This document shows, one piece after another, positions 7,731-16,797 of a DNA stretch of 64,000 nucleotides; position 1 is the stretch's first letter, and each line of letters opens with the position of its first letter. Made by a program: the position numbers and the translations under genes. Origin of the DNA: RGIG4097 sp045613765 (lineage in GTDB: Bacteria > Bacillota > Clostridia > Christensenellales > CAG-917); NCBI GenBank assembly GCA_045613765.1, contig JAZLBO010000006.1:1-64000 (forward strand), written 5' to 3'. The notes under the pieces are model-generated. The model saw only the letters and a program-made list of their open reading frames with translations, searched no databases and was not told the origin of the DNA.

Positions 7731-8819
7731 CTATTTTTTGTCAAACTTTTCAAGGCTATCCCACACGCCGAGCATATACATTATGCCGAGAGCACGGTCA
7801 TAAAGTCCATAGCCGGGACGTACCTTGCCGGGAACTTCGTCCCAAAGGTGTCTGCCGTGGTCGGGACGGATGTATCCTTCAAAGCCACAATCGTGATATG
7901 CTTTGAGGATTTCAAGAATGCCTGTATCTCCGTCACAATCTCTATGGCTTGCCTCTGAAAAATCACCGTTTTCAAAGTGCTTGACGTTTCTTATGTGTGC
8001 AAATGCAATTCTATCGCAGTGCTTGCGTACGATTTCTGCCACGTTGTTGTTGGGGTCTGCATTAAGACTGCCAGAACAAAGGGTAAGACAGTTGTATTCA
8101 TCATCAACCATCTTGAGAAATCTGTCAATATTTGCCTCGTTGACAAGAAGTCTGGGAAGACCAAAGATATCCCAAGGGGGATCATCCATGTGGATTGCCA
8201 TCTTAATGTCACACTCACGGCAAGTGGGCATAATTGCTTCAAGGAAGTATTTGAGATTTGCCCAAAGTTTTTCGTGGTCGATACCTTCATATGCCTTGAA
8301 AAGTTCATCAAGTTTTGCCATACGTTCAGGCTCCCAACCGGGGAAAGACATATTGTACTTTTCTGTGAAGTCAAGGATGTACTTTGCCATTGCATTGTAG
8401 TCATCTTGGATCATATTCTTTTGGTAGAAAAGTGCCGTTGAGCCGTCGCCTACGGGGTGGAAAAGATCACTTCTTGTCCAGTCAAAGATGGGCATAAAGT
8501 TATAACATATAACTTTGACACCAAATTTTGAAAGGTTGCGGATGGTTGTCTTGTAGTTTTCAATGTAGCCATCTCTTGTGGGAAGACCAATCTTGATGTC
8601 GTCGTGCACGTTGACTGATTCTACAACGTCCATATTGAAGCCGTATTCATCAAATTGTGCTTTGACTTCAGCGATTTCTTCTTCTGTCCACACTTCGCCG
8701 GGAAGTTTGTGATGAAGTGCCCACACGATTCCGTCAACACCGGGAATTTGCTTGATGTCACTGAGTTTTATGCGATCATTTCCTTCGCCATACCAGCGAA
8801 AAGTCATTTTCATTGGCAT
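7731..8819 (-). CDS. uxuA: mannonate dehydratase
   Basis: This 362-residue protein starts with the family hallmark FRWYGEGND...ALHH and carries the conserved Cys/His metal-site region (MAIHMDDPPWDIFGLPR and RPDHGRHLWDE). It dehydrates D-mannonate to 2-keto-3-deoxygluconate using a divalent metal. GGAG lies nine bases before the chosen ATG, and a second in-frame ATG (MTFRWYG) lies three codons later, so the start could be slightly downstream. It is 31 bp after uxaC in the same direction. Confidence 0.95.
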   Translation of the reverse strand: MPMKMTFRWYGEGNDRIKLSDIKQIPGVDGIVWALHHKLPGEVWTEEEIAEVKAQFDEYGFNMDVVESVNVHDDIKIGLPTRDGYIENYKTTIRNLSKFGVKVICYNFMPIFDWTRSDLFHPVGDGSTALFYQKNMIQDDYNAMAKYILDFTEKYNMSFPGWEPERMAKLDELFKAYEGIDHEKLWANLKYFLEAIMPTCRECDIKMAIHMDDPPWDIFGLPRLLVNEANIDRFLKMVDDEYNCLTLCSGSLNADPNNNVAEIVRKHCDRIAFAHIRNVKHFENGDFSEASHRDCDGDTGILEILKAYHDCGFEGYIRPDHGRHLWDEVPGKVRPGYGLYDRALGIMYMLGVWDSLEKFDKK

Positions 8820-8850
8820 ATATCTATTCTCCTTTTATATTGAACAAATT

Positions 8851-10251
8851 TTACAGATTAAAATATTTTTGTGCATTGTGGTGGCAGATGTCACTGACAA
8901 TTTTGCCAAGGGCGTCATAGTCGCAAGGATATTCGCCGTTTTCTACCCACTCGCCTATAAGACTGCAAAGTATTCTTCTAAAATACTCGTGTCTTGTATA
9001 ACTCAAGAAACTTCTGCTGTCTGTGAGCATACCCACAAAGTTGCCAAGAAGGGACAAATTGGCAAGGCTTGTAAGTTGGTCACGCATACCCTGTTTGTTG
9101 TCGTTGAACCACCAAGCACTGCCGTGTTGTATTTTGCCTTGAACTTCTGTGCCTTGGAAAGCACCGATAAGTGTGTCAATAAATTGATTGTCACTGGGGT
9201 CAAGGCTGTAAATGATTGTTTTGGGCAAATTGTTTTCTTTGTTGAGTCTGTCAAGAAGTGATGCAAGTTTTCTACTGCCGTTGTCGGGGCCTATGCAATC
9301 AAATCCTGTGTCTGCACCAAGGGTTGCAAATGCCTTTGAATTGGGGTTGCGCATACAGTTGTAATGAAGTTGCATAACCCAACCCAAACGATTGTACTCT
9401 CTTGCACAGTGGACAAGAAGTTCAGTTTTGACACTTTCAACTTCTTCTGCTGTGACGCTCTTGCCTGCAAGTGCTTTTGAGATGATTTTGTTCATTTCAT
9501 CTTCACTTGCCTCAACATAAATCATCTTGTCAAGACCGTGATCACTTGCCTTGCATCCGTGATTGTTGAAATATTCAATTCTATTTGTAAGCGCACTCTT
9601 GATTGAATTCAAATCCTTGATTTCAACACCGGACACAACTTCAAGTTTTTTGATGTATTCTGTCCAATCTGCCTTTTCAAGATTGAGTGCTTTGTCAGGT
9701 CTAAATGAAGGGGCAACCACTGTGTCAAAGGTGTTGTCTTCTTTGAGCAATTTGTGGTATTCGAGGGTGTCAATGGGATCGTCTGTTGTGCCAATCATTT
9801 GAACGTTGCTATCCTTGATGATACTGCGCACACTGACATTTTCTTCCTTGAGTTTTTTCTCACAAAGATCCCACACGTCTTTGGCAGTTTGTCCGTTTAG
9901 AACGCCTGTATATCCAAAATATTTCTTAAGTTCCAAGTGACACCAGTGATACATAGGATTGCCGATTGCCTTGGGAAGAAGTTCTGCAAATTTGACAAAC
10001 TTTTCATAGGGTGTTGCGCCACCTGTGATGTAATATTCATCAACTCCGTTAGAGCGCATAAGACGCCACTTGTAGTGGTCGCCAGAAAGCCAAAGTTCAG
10101 TTATGTTGGCAAAGTGCTTATCTTCGTAAATCTCTTTGGGATTGACGTGACAATGATAGTCAATGATAGGCAATTTTTCTGCATAGTCAAAATAGAGTTT
10201 CCTTGAAGTCTTTGTGTTCAAAAGAAAGTTCTTATCCAAAAATTTTGACAT
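8851..10251 (-). CDS. uxaC: glucuronate isomerase
   Basis: This 466-residue member of the amidohydrolase-fold uronate isomerases has IIDYHCHVNPKEI near residue 30 (the first metal-binding HxH), a central TDDPIDTLEYHK motif and a C-terminal LTDSRSFLSYTRHEYFRR region typical of UxaC. It converts D-glucuronate to D-fructuronate, and often galacturonate to tagaturonate as well. With no uxaA/uxaB nearby, glucuronate is the likely substrate. The start has AGGAG six bases upstream. The gap to the upstream AraC gene is only 45 bp. Confidence 0.95.
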   Translation of the reverse strand: MSKFLDKNFLLNTKTSRKLYFDYAEKLPIIDYHCHVNPKEIYEDKHFANITELWLSGDHYKWRLMRSNGVDEYYITGGATPYEKFVKFAELLPKAIGNPMYHWCHLELKKYFGYTGVLNGQTAKDVWDLCEKKLKEENVSVRSIIKDSNVQMIGTTDDPIDTLEYHKLLKEDNTFDTVVAPSFRPDKALNLEKADWTEYIKKLEVVSGVEIKDLNSIKSALTNRIEYFNNHGCKASDHGLDKMIYVEASEDEMNKIISKALAGKSVTAEEVESVKTELLVHCAREYNRLGWVMQLHYNCMRNPNSKAFATLGADTGFDCIGPDNGSRKLASLLDRLNKENNLPKTIIYSLDPSDNQFIDTLIGAFQGTEVQGKIQHGSAWWFNDNKQGMRDQLTSLANLSLLGNFVGMLTDSRSFLSYTRHEYFRRILCSLIGEWVENGEYPCDYDALGKIVSDICHHNAQKYFNL

Positions 10252-10296
10252 CTTTTTCTCCTTGTAGTCCTTGTATAGTTTGTCCTATTCAGTCAC

Positions 10297-11523
10297 TTAT
10301 TTTCTTATATTCTCACGATATTCACGAGGGGTTTTGCCCACTTGTCTTTTGAATATTTTTGAGAAGTACTGCACGTCCATAATGCCACAGTGCATTGCGA
10401 TTGTTTGGATTTGCAGATTGGTTGTGTTGAGAAGGTGCACTGCGTGATTGATGCGCTTATCTCTTATATACTCAATGACTGTCTTTCCCGTTTCCTTTTT
10501 GAACACGGTTGCAAGATACTCTGCAGTTATGTTTTGCCTTCTTGCAAGGTCGTGGAGAGAAAGTTCGGCAGAAATGTCTGCTTCAATCATCAAGATTGTG
10601 TTTTTTACCACGTTAGAATACTTGTTTGTCACGTGTTTTCTTACAAGACGGCAATATGAAGAAAAGATTTCTCTCATCATATCAGGCACTGTTTTCACAT
10701 TGGCGATTTGCTCAATCTTGGTGGCAATACGTGATGATATTCTATCTATGTGCAAGGGGTGGACACCACCTTGTTCTGCTGCTTTACGAAGGAGCGTATT
10801 CATGATGATGCAGTAGTTTTTCGCATTTCTAACTGGGTCTTGCACTCTCTTTTCCAAAATGTTGCTCGTGAAGGTAGACATCAAAATTTTGTCCTTGTGC
10901 TGTTGACCAAGTGCCACTGCTTGTATCATTTCATTTTCAAAGGCATAGCGAAGTTCAAGCCTTTCAATATTGGCAAGGGTTTCATTGAAGTCATCATTTC
11001 TTGTGATTTGGTCAAGAGATGAAAATGCGAGAAGATCCCCTTTGTTGACGTCAACGATTGCAAAGGACTTTGTGTCCCAAATATTTTCACAAAAGGCGTC
11101 AATCATCATAAACAAATGATCGTTGTCGCCAATGATAGGCAAAGTTGTGTAATACTCTTTCAAATATTTCTGCACATTGGGGGCAATGGCAAGTTTCTCG
11201 CTGATTTCCAAAATCTCGTTTGAAGACATGGGATTTTTGAGATAGGGCCCAATAGATAACAGGTTTTGCTCATCTTTGGTGGGAAGTTTGATGACTATGA
11301 AGTGCAATCTAAACTCGTTGACGAAATTGTACTTCGTCTTTGCGTCAACAGTGCCAAGATACTCTTTTATTGTGACACTCAAGGACTTGCAATCCCCAAC
11401 GATTGACGTAAGATATGAATCAAGCATCACTTCTGCCTTGTCATCTTGTGAAAAATTGCAGGTGTGAATATGACATTTGGTCAATGTGTCAATCAAAAAC
11501 TTGTATTCCACTTCACAATTCAT
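10297..11523 (-). CDS. AraC-family regulator of the glucuronate locus
   Basis: This 408-residue protein ends with a two-helix-turn-helix AraC domain (about 305-408: ELSLHDLARRQNITAEYLA..., then IQTIAMHCGIMDVQYFSKIFK and the GKTPREYRE signature). The ~300-residue N-terminal region is all-helical/mixed and is not the usual cupin, and no known sensor domain was recognised. It is the first gene of the minus-strand uronate operon and divergent from the transporter at 11744, so it probably controls both directions in response to a uronate or glucuronide. The inducer is inference. Confidence 0.9.
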   Translation of the reverse strand: MNCEVEYKFLIDTLTKCHIHTCNFSQDDKAEVMLDSYLTSIVGDCKSLSVTIKEYLGTVDAKTKYNFVNEFRLHFIVIKLPTKDEQNLLSIGPYLKNPMSSNEILEISEKLAIAPNVQKYLKEYYTTLPIIGDNDHLFMMIDAFCENIWDTKSFAIVDVNKGDLLAFSSLDQITRNDDFNETLANIERLELRYAFENEMIQAVALGQQHKDKILMSTFTSNILEKRVQDPVRNAKNYCIIMNTLLRKAAEQGGVHPLHIDRISSRIATKIEQIANVKTVPDMMREIFSSYCRLVRKHVTNKYSNVVKNTILMIEADISAELSLHDLARRQNITAEYLATVFKKETGKTVIEYIRDKRINHAVHLLNTTNLQIQTIAMHCGIMDVQYFSKIFKRQVGKTPREYRENIRK

Positions 11524-11743
11524 ATCTCACCTATTGCACAAATTTTGTTGCGCCAATTTCCTTTGTGCTTTCATTATTACACGAATTTTTGACTTTTGCA
11601 ATAGTTTTTTTTCAACAAATATGAAAATAATACAAAAAAAGATTAAATTTGCTCTATAATTTTTTTCTAAATGCAGTTATAATATAATCAGTCTTTAAGA
11701 CACAATATAAAAACAATATTAAAAACATAAGGGAGAAAATCAA

Positions 11744-13414
11744 ATGAAAAAAAGACAACCCCAATTGGATGCCAATGGCCGTCGCAAATTTGGTATTCTC
11801 GACAAACTGGCTTATGCAGCAGGCGATCTTGGCTGTAACATGAGTTTTGGTTTGAAGAGTACCGTCCAAACATTCTGGCTCATCTATATGGCCATGGAAA
11901 CCGGTATCCTTTCTGCACTTCTCTTGGTCGTTCAAATTTGGGACGCAATCAATGACCCCATTATCGGCACAATTATTGACGCAGACAAGCGCAAGTACAA
12001 ACTTGGCAAATTCAAGACCTATATCTTGATTGGCGCAATTGGTCTTATCGTCGGTGGCGCAATGGTATTCTTGCCCTTCCCCAATGCAGATCTCTGGCTC
12101 AAGTGTGTTCTCTTCATCCTTGGCTATATCGTTTGGGACGCAGCATACACAATGGCAAACGTGCCTTACGGCTCAATGCTTTCATTGGTCTCAGAAGACG
12201 CATCAGAAAGAGCACAACTTTCAACATGGCGTTCAATCGGCTCAATGATCGGCAATATCCTTCCCGGTGTTATCCTTCCCTTCCTTATCTGGCACAATGA
12301 AGTTGATGCAGCAGGCAATCCTATCATCAACCCCGAAACAGGAAAACAAGTTCAAACCCTCATGGGCGACAGAGTTTTCTGGGCAGCACTCATTATGGGT
12401 GTCCTTGGATTTGCATGCTTTATGTTTATGATCAAAGGCATCACAATCCGTGCAGACGAATATTCAGTCAAAACAAATGAAGGTGGCGGAAAATTCAACG
12501 TAGGCAAAGCATTTGTCAACTTTATAAAGAACCGTCCTGCAGTTGGCGCAACTGTTGCAGCAATGGGTATGTTCCTTGGTATGCAATCTGCAACAACAGC
12601 AAATACAGTTATGTTTGCAACATACTTTGGCAAGGCAGAATGGGCAGGCCTTGTCATGGCAATAGGTTTTGTGCCTATGTTCGTATTTATGCCCTTCGTA
12701 AAGAAACTTGTTGATAAGTTCGGCAAGAAAGAAGCATCAACAGTTGGCACGTTGGTTTCAGTCCTTGGTGGCGCAGTCATGATGATCTTCCCCGCAATCA
12801 AGAACACTGACGCAGCACTTGCTGTCTATATGGTTGCTCTCGTTCTCTTTGGTCTTGGCATGGGCTTCTACACCTGTGTTTCATGGGCACTCATGGGCGA
12901 CGCAATCGACTACAACGAATGGAAGACAGGTCAACGTGAAGAAGGCACAGTCTATTCACTCCACTCATTCTTCCGTAAACTTGCACAAGGTGTTGGACCC
13001 TCAATCGTCCTTCTCATCATGGGCGCACTCGGTTACGTTTCAGCACTTGGCACAGAAGGTCAATCATTTGAAACATCACACAATATGTGCTGGCTCGTTG
13101 CAGGCCTCTATCTCTTCAGTGCAGTTGTTCAATTTATCGGTATTGGCGTCATCTACAACATTGACAAGAAGACTCTCATCAAGATGACAGAAGAACTCCA
13201 AGAACAACGCAAACTCAACGCAGAACAAGAAGCACAAGAAAACGGCGAAGTTGCAGAAGGCGAAGAAAATGTTGAAACAGAAGACAACGTCTTCACAACA
13301 GAAGAAGATCCTTGTGGACAATGTGATGTTCCTGAAGTTGAAATGCCTGAATTGGAATCACCCGAATTCCCCGTGGTCGAATTCCCCGAAATTATTGACA
13401 ACGATAAAGAATAA
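11744..13414 (+). CDS. GPH-family (glycoside-pentoside-hexuronide) transporter
   Basis: This 556-residue carrier has about 12 membrane segments and the GPH/MelB signatures: AYAAGDLGCNM at the N-terminus, the TM2-3 loop WDAINDPIIGTIIDA, and VPYGSMLSLVSEDASERAQLS. It is a cation symporter likely for glucuronides or glucuronate, from its location beside GH2 and the uronate operon. The C-terminal ~75 residues form a highly acidic tail containing EEDPCGQCD and Pro-Glu repeats, longer than in typical family members. GGGAG precedes the start. The promoter region (11524-11743) has TATAAT boxes near 11678-11688 without a good -35, as expected for an activator-dependent promoter. Confidence 0.92.
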   Translation: MKKRQPQLDANGRRKFGILDKLAYAAGDLGCNMSFGLKSTVQTFWLIYMAMETGILSALLLVVQIWDAINDPIIGTIIDADKRKYKLGKFKTYILIGAIGLIVGGAMVFLPFPNADLWLKCVLFILGYIVWDAAYTMANVPYGSMLSLVSEDASERAQLSTWRSIGSMIGNILPGVILPFLIWHNEVDAAGNPIINPETGKQVQTLMGDRVFWAALIMGVLGFACFMFMIKGITIRADEYSVKTNEGGGKFNVGKAFVNFIKNRPAVGATVAAMGMFLGMQSATTANTVMFATYFGKAEWAGLVMAIGFVPMFVFMPFVKKLVDKFGKKEASTVGTLVSVLGGAVMMIFPAIKNTDAALAVYMVALVLFGLGMGFYTCVSWALMGDAIDYNEWKTGQREEGTVYSLHSFFRKLAQGVGPSIVLLIMGALGYVSALGTEGQSFETSHNMCWLVAGLYLFSAVVQFIGIGVIYNIDKKTLIKMTEELQEQRKLNAEQEAQENGEVAEGEENVETEDNVFTTEEDPCGQCDVPEVEMPELESPEFPVVEFPEIIDNDKE

Positions 13415-13433
13415 TCACTGAACTTAAAACTTG

Positions 13434-13464
13434 GGCGTCCGTTCGTTTGGACGGACGCCTTTTA
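13434..13464 (+). terminator. terminator after the GPH transporter
   Basis: The stem GGCGTCCGT (13434-13442) pairs with ACGGACGCC (13451-13459), followed by a short T run. It separates the transporter from the GH2 gene. Confidence 0.75.
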
Positions 13465-13481
13465 TAAGGCTTTTATATTTG

Positions 13482-13501
13482 ATATTGGGATATACCAATA
13501 T
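13482..13501 (+). promoter_or_regulatory. inverted repeat ahead of GH2 gene
   Basis: ATATTGG-GATATA-CCAATAT is a perfect 7-bp inverted repeat ending six bases before the Shine-Dalgarno AAGGAG (13507-13512) of the GH2 gene. It may be an operator or an mRNA hairpin. A TATAAT overlaps its right end but would leave no room for a ribosome site, so it is not called as a -10. Confidence 0.4.
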
Positions 13502-13517
13502 ATAATAAGGAGAAAAT

Positions 13518-15800
13518 ATGAGAAAAATAATCAATCTCAATGAAAACTGGTTATTTGTCAAAGATACAACAGACATCACTCGCAATGACGGTGTAGCACT
13601 CAATCTGCCCCACTCTTGGAACGCAGAAGACGGCTATGACGGTGGCAACGACTACTTCCGTGGATCATGCCTTTATTCAAAGAAACTTGTCAAGGCAGAA
13701 CTTCCTGAAAGCGACCTTTACTATCTTGAATTTAGAGGCACAAACGCATCAGCAGACGTTTATGTCAACGGCAAGAAACTTGCTCATCACGATGGTGGCT
13801 ATTCAACATGGCGTGTCAACATCACTGAGGAACTCACTGATGAAACAGAAATCGCAGTCCTTGTTGAAAATACAATCAACGAAACAGTTTATCCCCAAAT
13901 GGCAGACTTCACTTTCTACGGTGGTATTTACCGTGATGTGAACCTTGTCTGCGTCAATGATGCTCACTTTGACCTTGACTACTATGGTGCACCTGGAATC
14001 CAAATTACGCCTACAGTCAACGGCACAAAGGCATCAGTTGAAGTGGTTGCTTACGTCAAGAACTTGAAAGACGGTCAATCACTTGCCTACACTCTCTACG
14101 ATAAGGAAGAAAATGAACTTCAAAAGGTGGAAACAACAGACACAACTGTCACCTTTGAAATTGAAAACGTACATCTCTGGCACGGACGCAAAGACCCCTA
14201 TCTCTACTGCTGTGAAGTTGAAATAGTGGAAAACGGCCAAGTTCTTGACAATGTTTGCAGTCGTTTTGGTTGCCGTACATTTGTCATTGACCCCAACAAC
14301 GGATTTATCCTCAATGGTGAAGAATATCCTCTCCGTGGCGTATCACGTCACCAAGACAGAACTGGTGTTGGCAATGCTCTCCTTAAGGAACATCACGAAG
14401 AAGACATTGAACTCATTTGTGAAATGGGCGCAACAACAATCCGTCTTGCACACTATCAACACGATCAATACTTCTATGATCTTTGTGACGAAAAGGGCTT
14501 GGTCATCTGGGCAGAAATCCCCTACATTTCAAGACACATGCCCACAGGCCGTGAAAACACAATCTCACAAATGAAGGAATTGGTTGCTCAAAACTACAAC
14601 CACCCCAGTATTGTTGTTTGGGGACTTTCAAACGAAATCTCAATCGCAGGATCAGACGAAGATTTGCTTGAAAACCATCGCATCTTGAACGATCTCGTTC
14701 ACAGCATGGACAAGACACGTCTTACAACCATTGCAGCAGTTTCAATGTGCAAGATGGAAGATCCTTATCTCCAAATCCCCGACGTCGTTTCATACAACCA
14801 CTACTTCGGTTGGTACGGTGGCGAAACATCAATGAACGGCCCTTGGTTTGACAAATTCCATGCAATGCACCCCAACATCCCTATCGGTTGCTCCGAATAT
14901 GGTTGCGAAGCATTGAACTGGCACACAAGCGACCCCAGACAAGGCGACTACACCGAAGAATATCAAGCATACTATCACGAAGAACTCATCAAACAACTTT
15001 ACACAAGAAAGTATATCTGGGCAACTCACGTATGGAATATGTTTGACTTTGGCGCAGATGCAAGAGCAGAAGGTGGCGAAAACGGTCAAAACCACAAAGG
15101 TCTTGTGACAATGGATAGAAAGTACAAGAAAGACTCTTTCTATGCATACAAGGCATGGTTGGTGTCCCCCGAAGTCGATCCTTTTGTACACCTTTGTGGC
15201 AAGAGATACGTCGACAGAGTTGAAGACGTGACAAAGGTTACAGTGTACTCCAACCTTCCTGAAGTTGAACTTTTCGTCAACGGCGAAAGCCTTGGCAAAA
15301 AGACTGCAGATGACCACTTCTTCTACTTTGACGTCCCCAACGTTGGCGAAAGCACAATCGTTGCAAAGGCAGGCGAACTCACAGACGAAGGTCACATCCG
15401 CAAAGTCGACGAAATGAATATGGATTACGTCCTTGTTGAAAAGGGTGCAGTGCTCAACTGGTTTGACGTCAATGCTCCTGAAGGCAGATTCTCACTCAAC
15501 GACAAGATTGCAGACATTATGTCATCTTTCCGTGGCAAACTTTGGTTCTTGGGTGTCGGTCTTCAAATCAAGAAACAAATGGACGCAAACAAGAAAGGCA
15601 AGAAAGGCGAAAAGAACTCCGGTGGATTTGAGGTTGATCTCAAGGCAGACGGTGGCATCATGCAAATGATGGGCAGCTTTACAGTCCTTCGTTTGACAAG
15701 TATGATGGGTATGATGAACATCTCATTTACAAAGGAAGAACTCCTTAAGATGAACAAAAAACTCAATCGTATTAGAAAGCCCAAAAACAAGAAAAACTAA
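13518..15800 (+). CDS. uidA: GH2 beta-glucuronidase (beta-galactosidase possible)
   Basis: The 760-residue glycoside hydrolase family 2 enzyme has a sugar-binding jelly roll, an Ig-like domain and a TIM barrel. The acid/base is E373 (GLSNEI) and the nucleophile E460 (GCSEYG). N525-x-K527 (NHKG) matches the Asn-x-Lys pair that contacts the glucuronate carboxylate in beta-glucuronidases, although some GH2 galactosidases look similar here. No signal peptide is seen, so it acts in the cytoplasm after import. Next to the GPH carrier and uronate genes, glucuronidase is favoured. Residues about 655-760 form an extra Lys- and Met-rich C-terminal region unlike E. coli UidA. The start has AAGGAG five bases upstream. 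Confidence 0.85.
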   Translation: MRKIINLNENWLFVKDTTDITRNDGVALNLPHSWNAEDGYDGGNDYFRGSCLYSKKLVKAELPESDLYYLEFRGTNASADVYVNGKKLAHHDGGYSTWRVNITEELTDETEIAVLVENTINETVYPQMADFTFYGGIYRDVNLVCVNDAHFDLDYYGAPGIQITPTVNGTKASVEVVAYVKNLKDGQSLAYTLYDKEENELQKVETTDTTVTFEIENVHLWHGRKDPYLYCCEVEIVENGQVLDNVCSRFGCRTFVIDPNNGFILNGEEYPLRGVSRHQDRTGVGNALLKEHHEEDIELICEMGATTIRLAHYQHDQYFYDLCDEKGLVIWAEIPYISRHMPTGRENTISQMKELVAQNYNHPSIVVWGLSNEISIAGSDEDLLENHRILNDLVHSMDKTRLTTIAAVSMCKMEDPYLQIPDVVSYNHYFGWYGGETSMNGPWFDKFHAMHPNIPIGCSEYGCEALNWHTSDPRQGDYTEEYQAYYHEELIKQLYTRKYIWATHVWNMFDFGADARAEGGENGQNHKGLVTMDRKYKKDSFYAYKAWLVSPEVDPFVHLCGKRYVDRVEDVTKVTVYSNLPEVELFVNGESLGKKTADDHFFYFDVPNVGESTIVAKAGELTDEGHIRKVDEMNMDYVLVEKGAVLNWFDVNAPEGRFSLNDKIADIMSSFRGKLWFLGVGLQIKKQMDANKKGKKGEKNSGGFEVDLKADGGIMQMMGSFTVLRLTSMMGMMNISFTKEELLKMNKKLNRIRKPKNKKN

Positions 15801-15846
15801 TCTTCAAAGATAAAACCAATATCTCCATTTTATTTAAGAAAAAAGC

Positions 15847-15875
15847 AAAAAGCAGACTTTATGGTCTGCTTTTTG
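15847..15875 (+). terminator. terminator after GH2 gene
   Basis: AAAAAGCAGAC and GTCTGCTTTTT form a hairpin with a T run, 47 bp beyond the stop. Confidence 0.8.
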
Positions 15876-16066
15876 TTTTTGTAAACACTTGCTTTGAGAA
15901 AGTTTTATAATCCAATTCAATAGCGCAAAGTGAGTGCGAACATGTCTATTCAGGATCCCCCCCCCTTCCTCATGTGTTTCCCCCCATTTGCCTACGGCAA
16001 AGCCCTGCGGGCAGGGGACACACTCGGCACGCGCACATTAGGGATATTCCTCTCATTATGTCACTT

Positions 16067-16102
16067 GCCACTTGGGTGGGAAAAATAGGATTCCCAAGTG
16101 GC
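16067..16102. repeat. 10-bp perfect inverted repeat
   Basis: GCCACTTGGG pairs with CCCAAGTGGC across a 16-base A/G-rich loop. There is no T run, so it is not a standard terminator. Confidence 0.6.
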
Positions 16103-16229
16103 TGGCGTACTTTCGTCTGGTGCTTGGCACTCGCTATGTCGCCACCCTGTGGCTCCCGTTCCGTCTTCGTATAAGTGAGTGCTTGTATAAGTACCCCACG
16201 AACTTGCCGTAAAACCCTACTTTTCGGAA

Positions 16230-16366
16230 GATTCGTGAATCTCCCCTACAGGGAGTTTATAAATCATCCCACCATTTGGGAAGATGTCATTATCATTTGA
16301 TTGATGTACAATTTCTTTTTTCGTTGGTATGAGTTTGAGTTTGGCAGTAGGGGCGATTCACGAATC
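16230..16366. repeat. 137-bp element with 20-bp terminal inverted repeats
   Basis: The left end GATTCGTGAATCTCCCCTAC (16230-16249) and the reverse complement of the right end (16347-16366) differ at one base. Each end is itself palindromic (GATTC-GT-GAATC), and the right end extends to a perfect 9-bp hairpin GGGCGATTC-AC-GAATCGCCC (16351-16370). Similar G-rich palindromes are dispersed in many Clostridia genomes. The interior has no coding capacity, so the element resembles a MITE or REP-like unit. Confidence 0.6.
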
Positions 16367-16449
16367 GCCCGATATAATTACACCAAAATGTGCCATAGGC
16401 ACAATTCATGCAACGCAGTTGCAATTCATTGCACTATAAGCACACTCAC

Positions 16450-16627
16450 AAAAAACTGCGATATTTAGATGCATGACGAGAAAGAAAAACCCACACGGGT
16501 CGTGGCGTACTTGTCGTACGCGAGAATCGTGTGGGTTGTATCTGTAAGGAACGAGGTGACGGAATAGCGCATTGCTACGGTTTACCGTCAATCGCGTCCA
16601 AAGTCAGGCGCTAAATAGCGTGAATTT
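16450..16627. repeat. structured palindromic element 1
   Basis: The left end AAAAACTGCGATATTTAG (16451-16468) faces a right end containing CGCTAAATAGCG (16609-16620). Inside lie a perfect 10-bp stem AACCCACACG (16488-16497)/CGTGTGGGTT (16528-16537) and an inner hairpin GCGTAC-TTGTC-GTACGC (16505-16521). A further ~70-bp segment follows before the right end. Element 2 shares the ends and inner loop but has a different stem sequence. Confidence 0.65.
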
Positions 16628-16667
16628 AAGTGGTGGATGTTTGCAGTCTGCTTTTTAATGCACTCAC

Positions 16668-16797
16668 TAAAAACTGTGATATTTAGATGAAGAACAAGAA
16701 AGGCACTTTTAGATCAGTCCGCAGTGTACTTGTCGTACATAAGGATTGAAATAAAAGTGCCTGCCGAAGTTATTCGCTAAATAGCGCAGTTTTTTAC
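16668..16797. repeat. structured palindromic element 2
   Basis: The ends AAAAACTGTGATATTTAG (16669-16686) and the reverse complement of 16777-16794 match at 16 of 18 bases. The interior pairs as AGGCACTTTTA (16701-16711)/TAAAAGTGCCT (16752-16762), then CAGTCC/GGATTG, then TGTAC-TTGTC-GTACA (16725-16739). The whole unit can fold into one long interrupted stem. Its right end overlaps the stop codon of the nucleoside kinase gene. Confidence 0.7.

Larger units (their letters stand above)
15881..16440. other. gene-free region dense in small palindromes
   Basis: No credible gene lies between the GH2 terminator and 16440. The region holds a C9 run near 15957-15965, short hairpins (for example TTGCC-TAC-GGCAA), and a perfect 10-bp inverted repeat GCCACTTGGG (16067-16076)/CCCAAGTGGC (16093-16102). 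Frames on either strand here lack ribosome sites and recognisable domains. Confidence 0.6.

Noticed and set aside
13501..13506. TATAAT as -10 for the GH2 gene
   Set aside because: Transcription would start beyond the Shine-Dalgarno AAGGAG (13507-13512), leaving no ribosome site on the mRNA.
16406..16591. 61-residue minus-strand frame in the palindrome zone
   Set aside because: It is a translation of structured element 1; no ribosome site, no conserved protein features.
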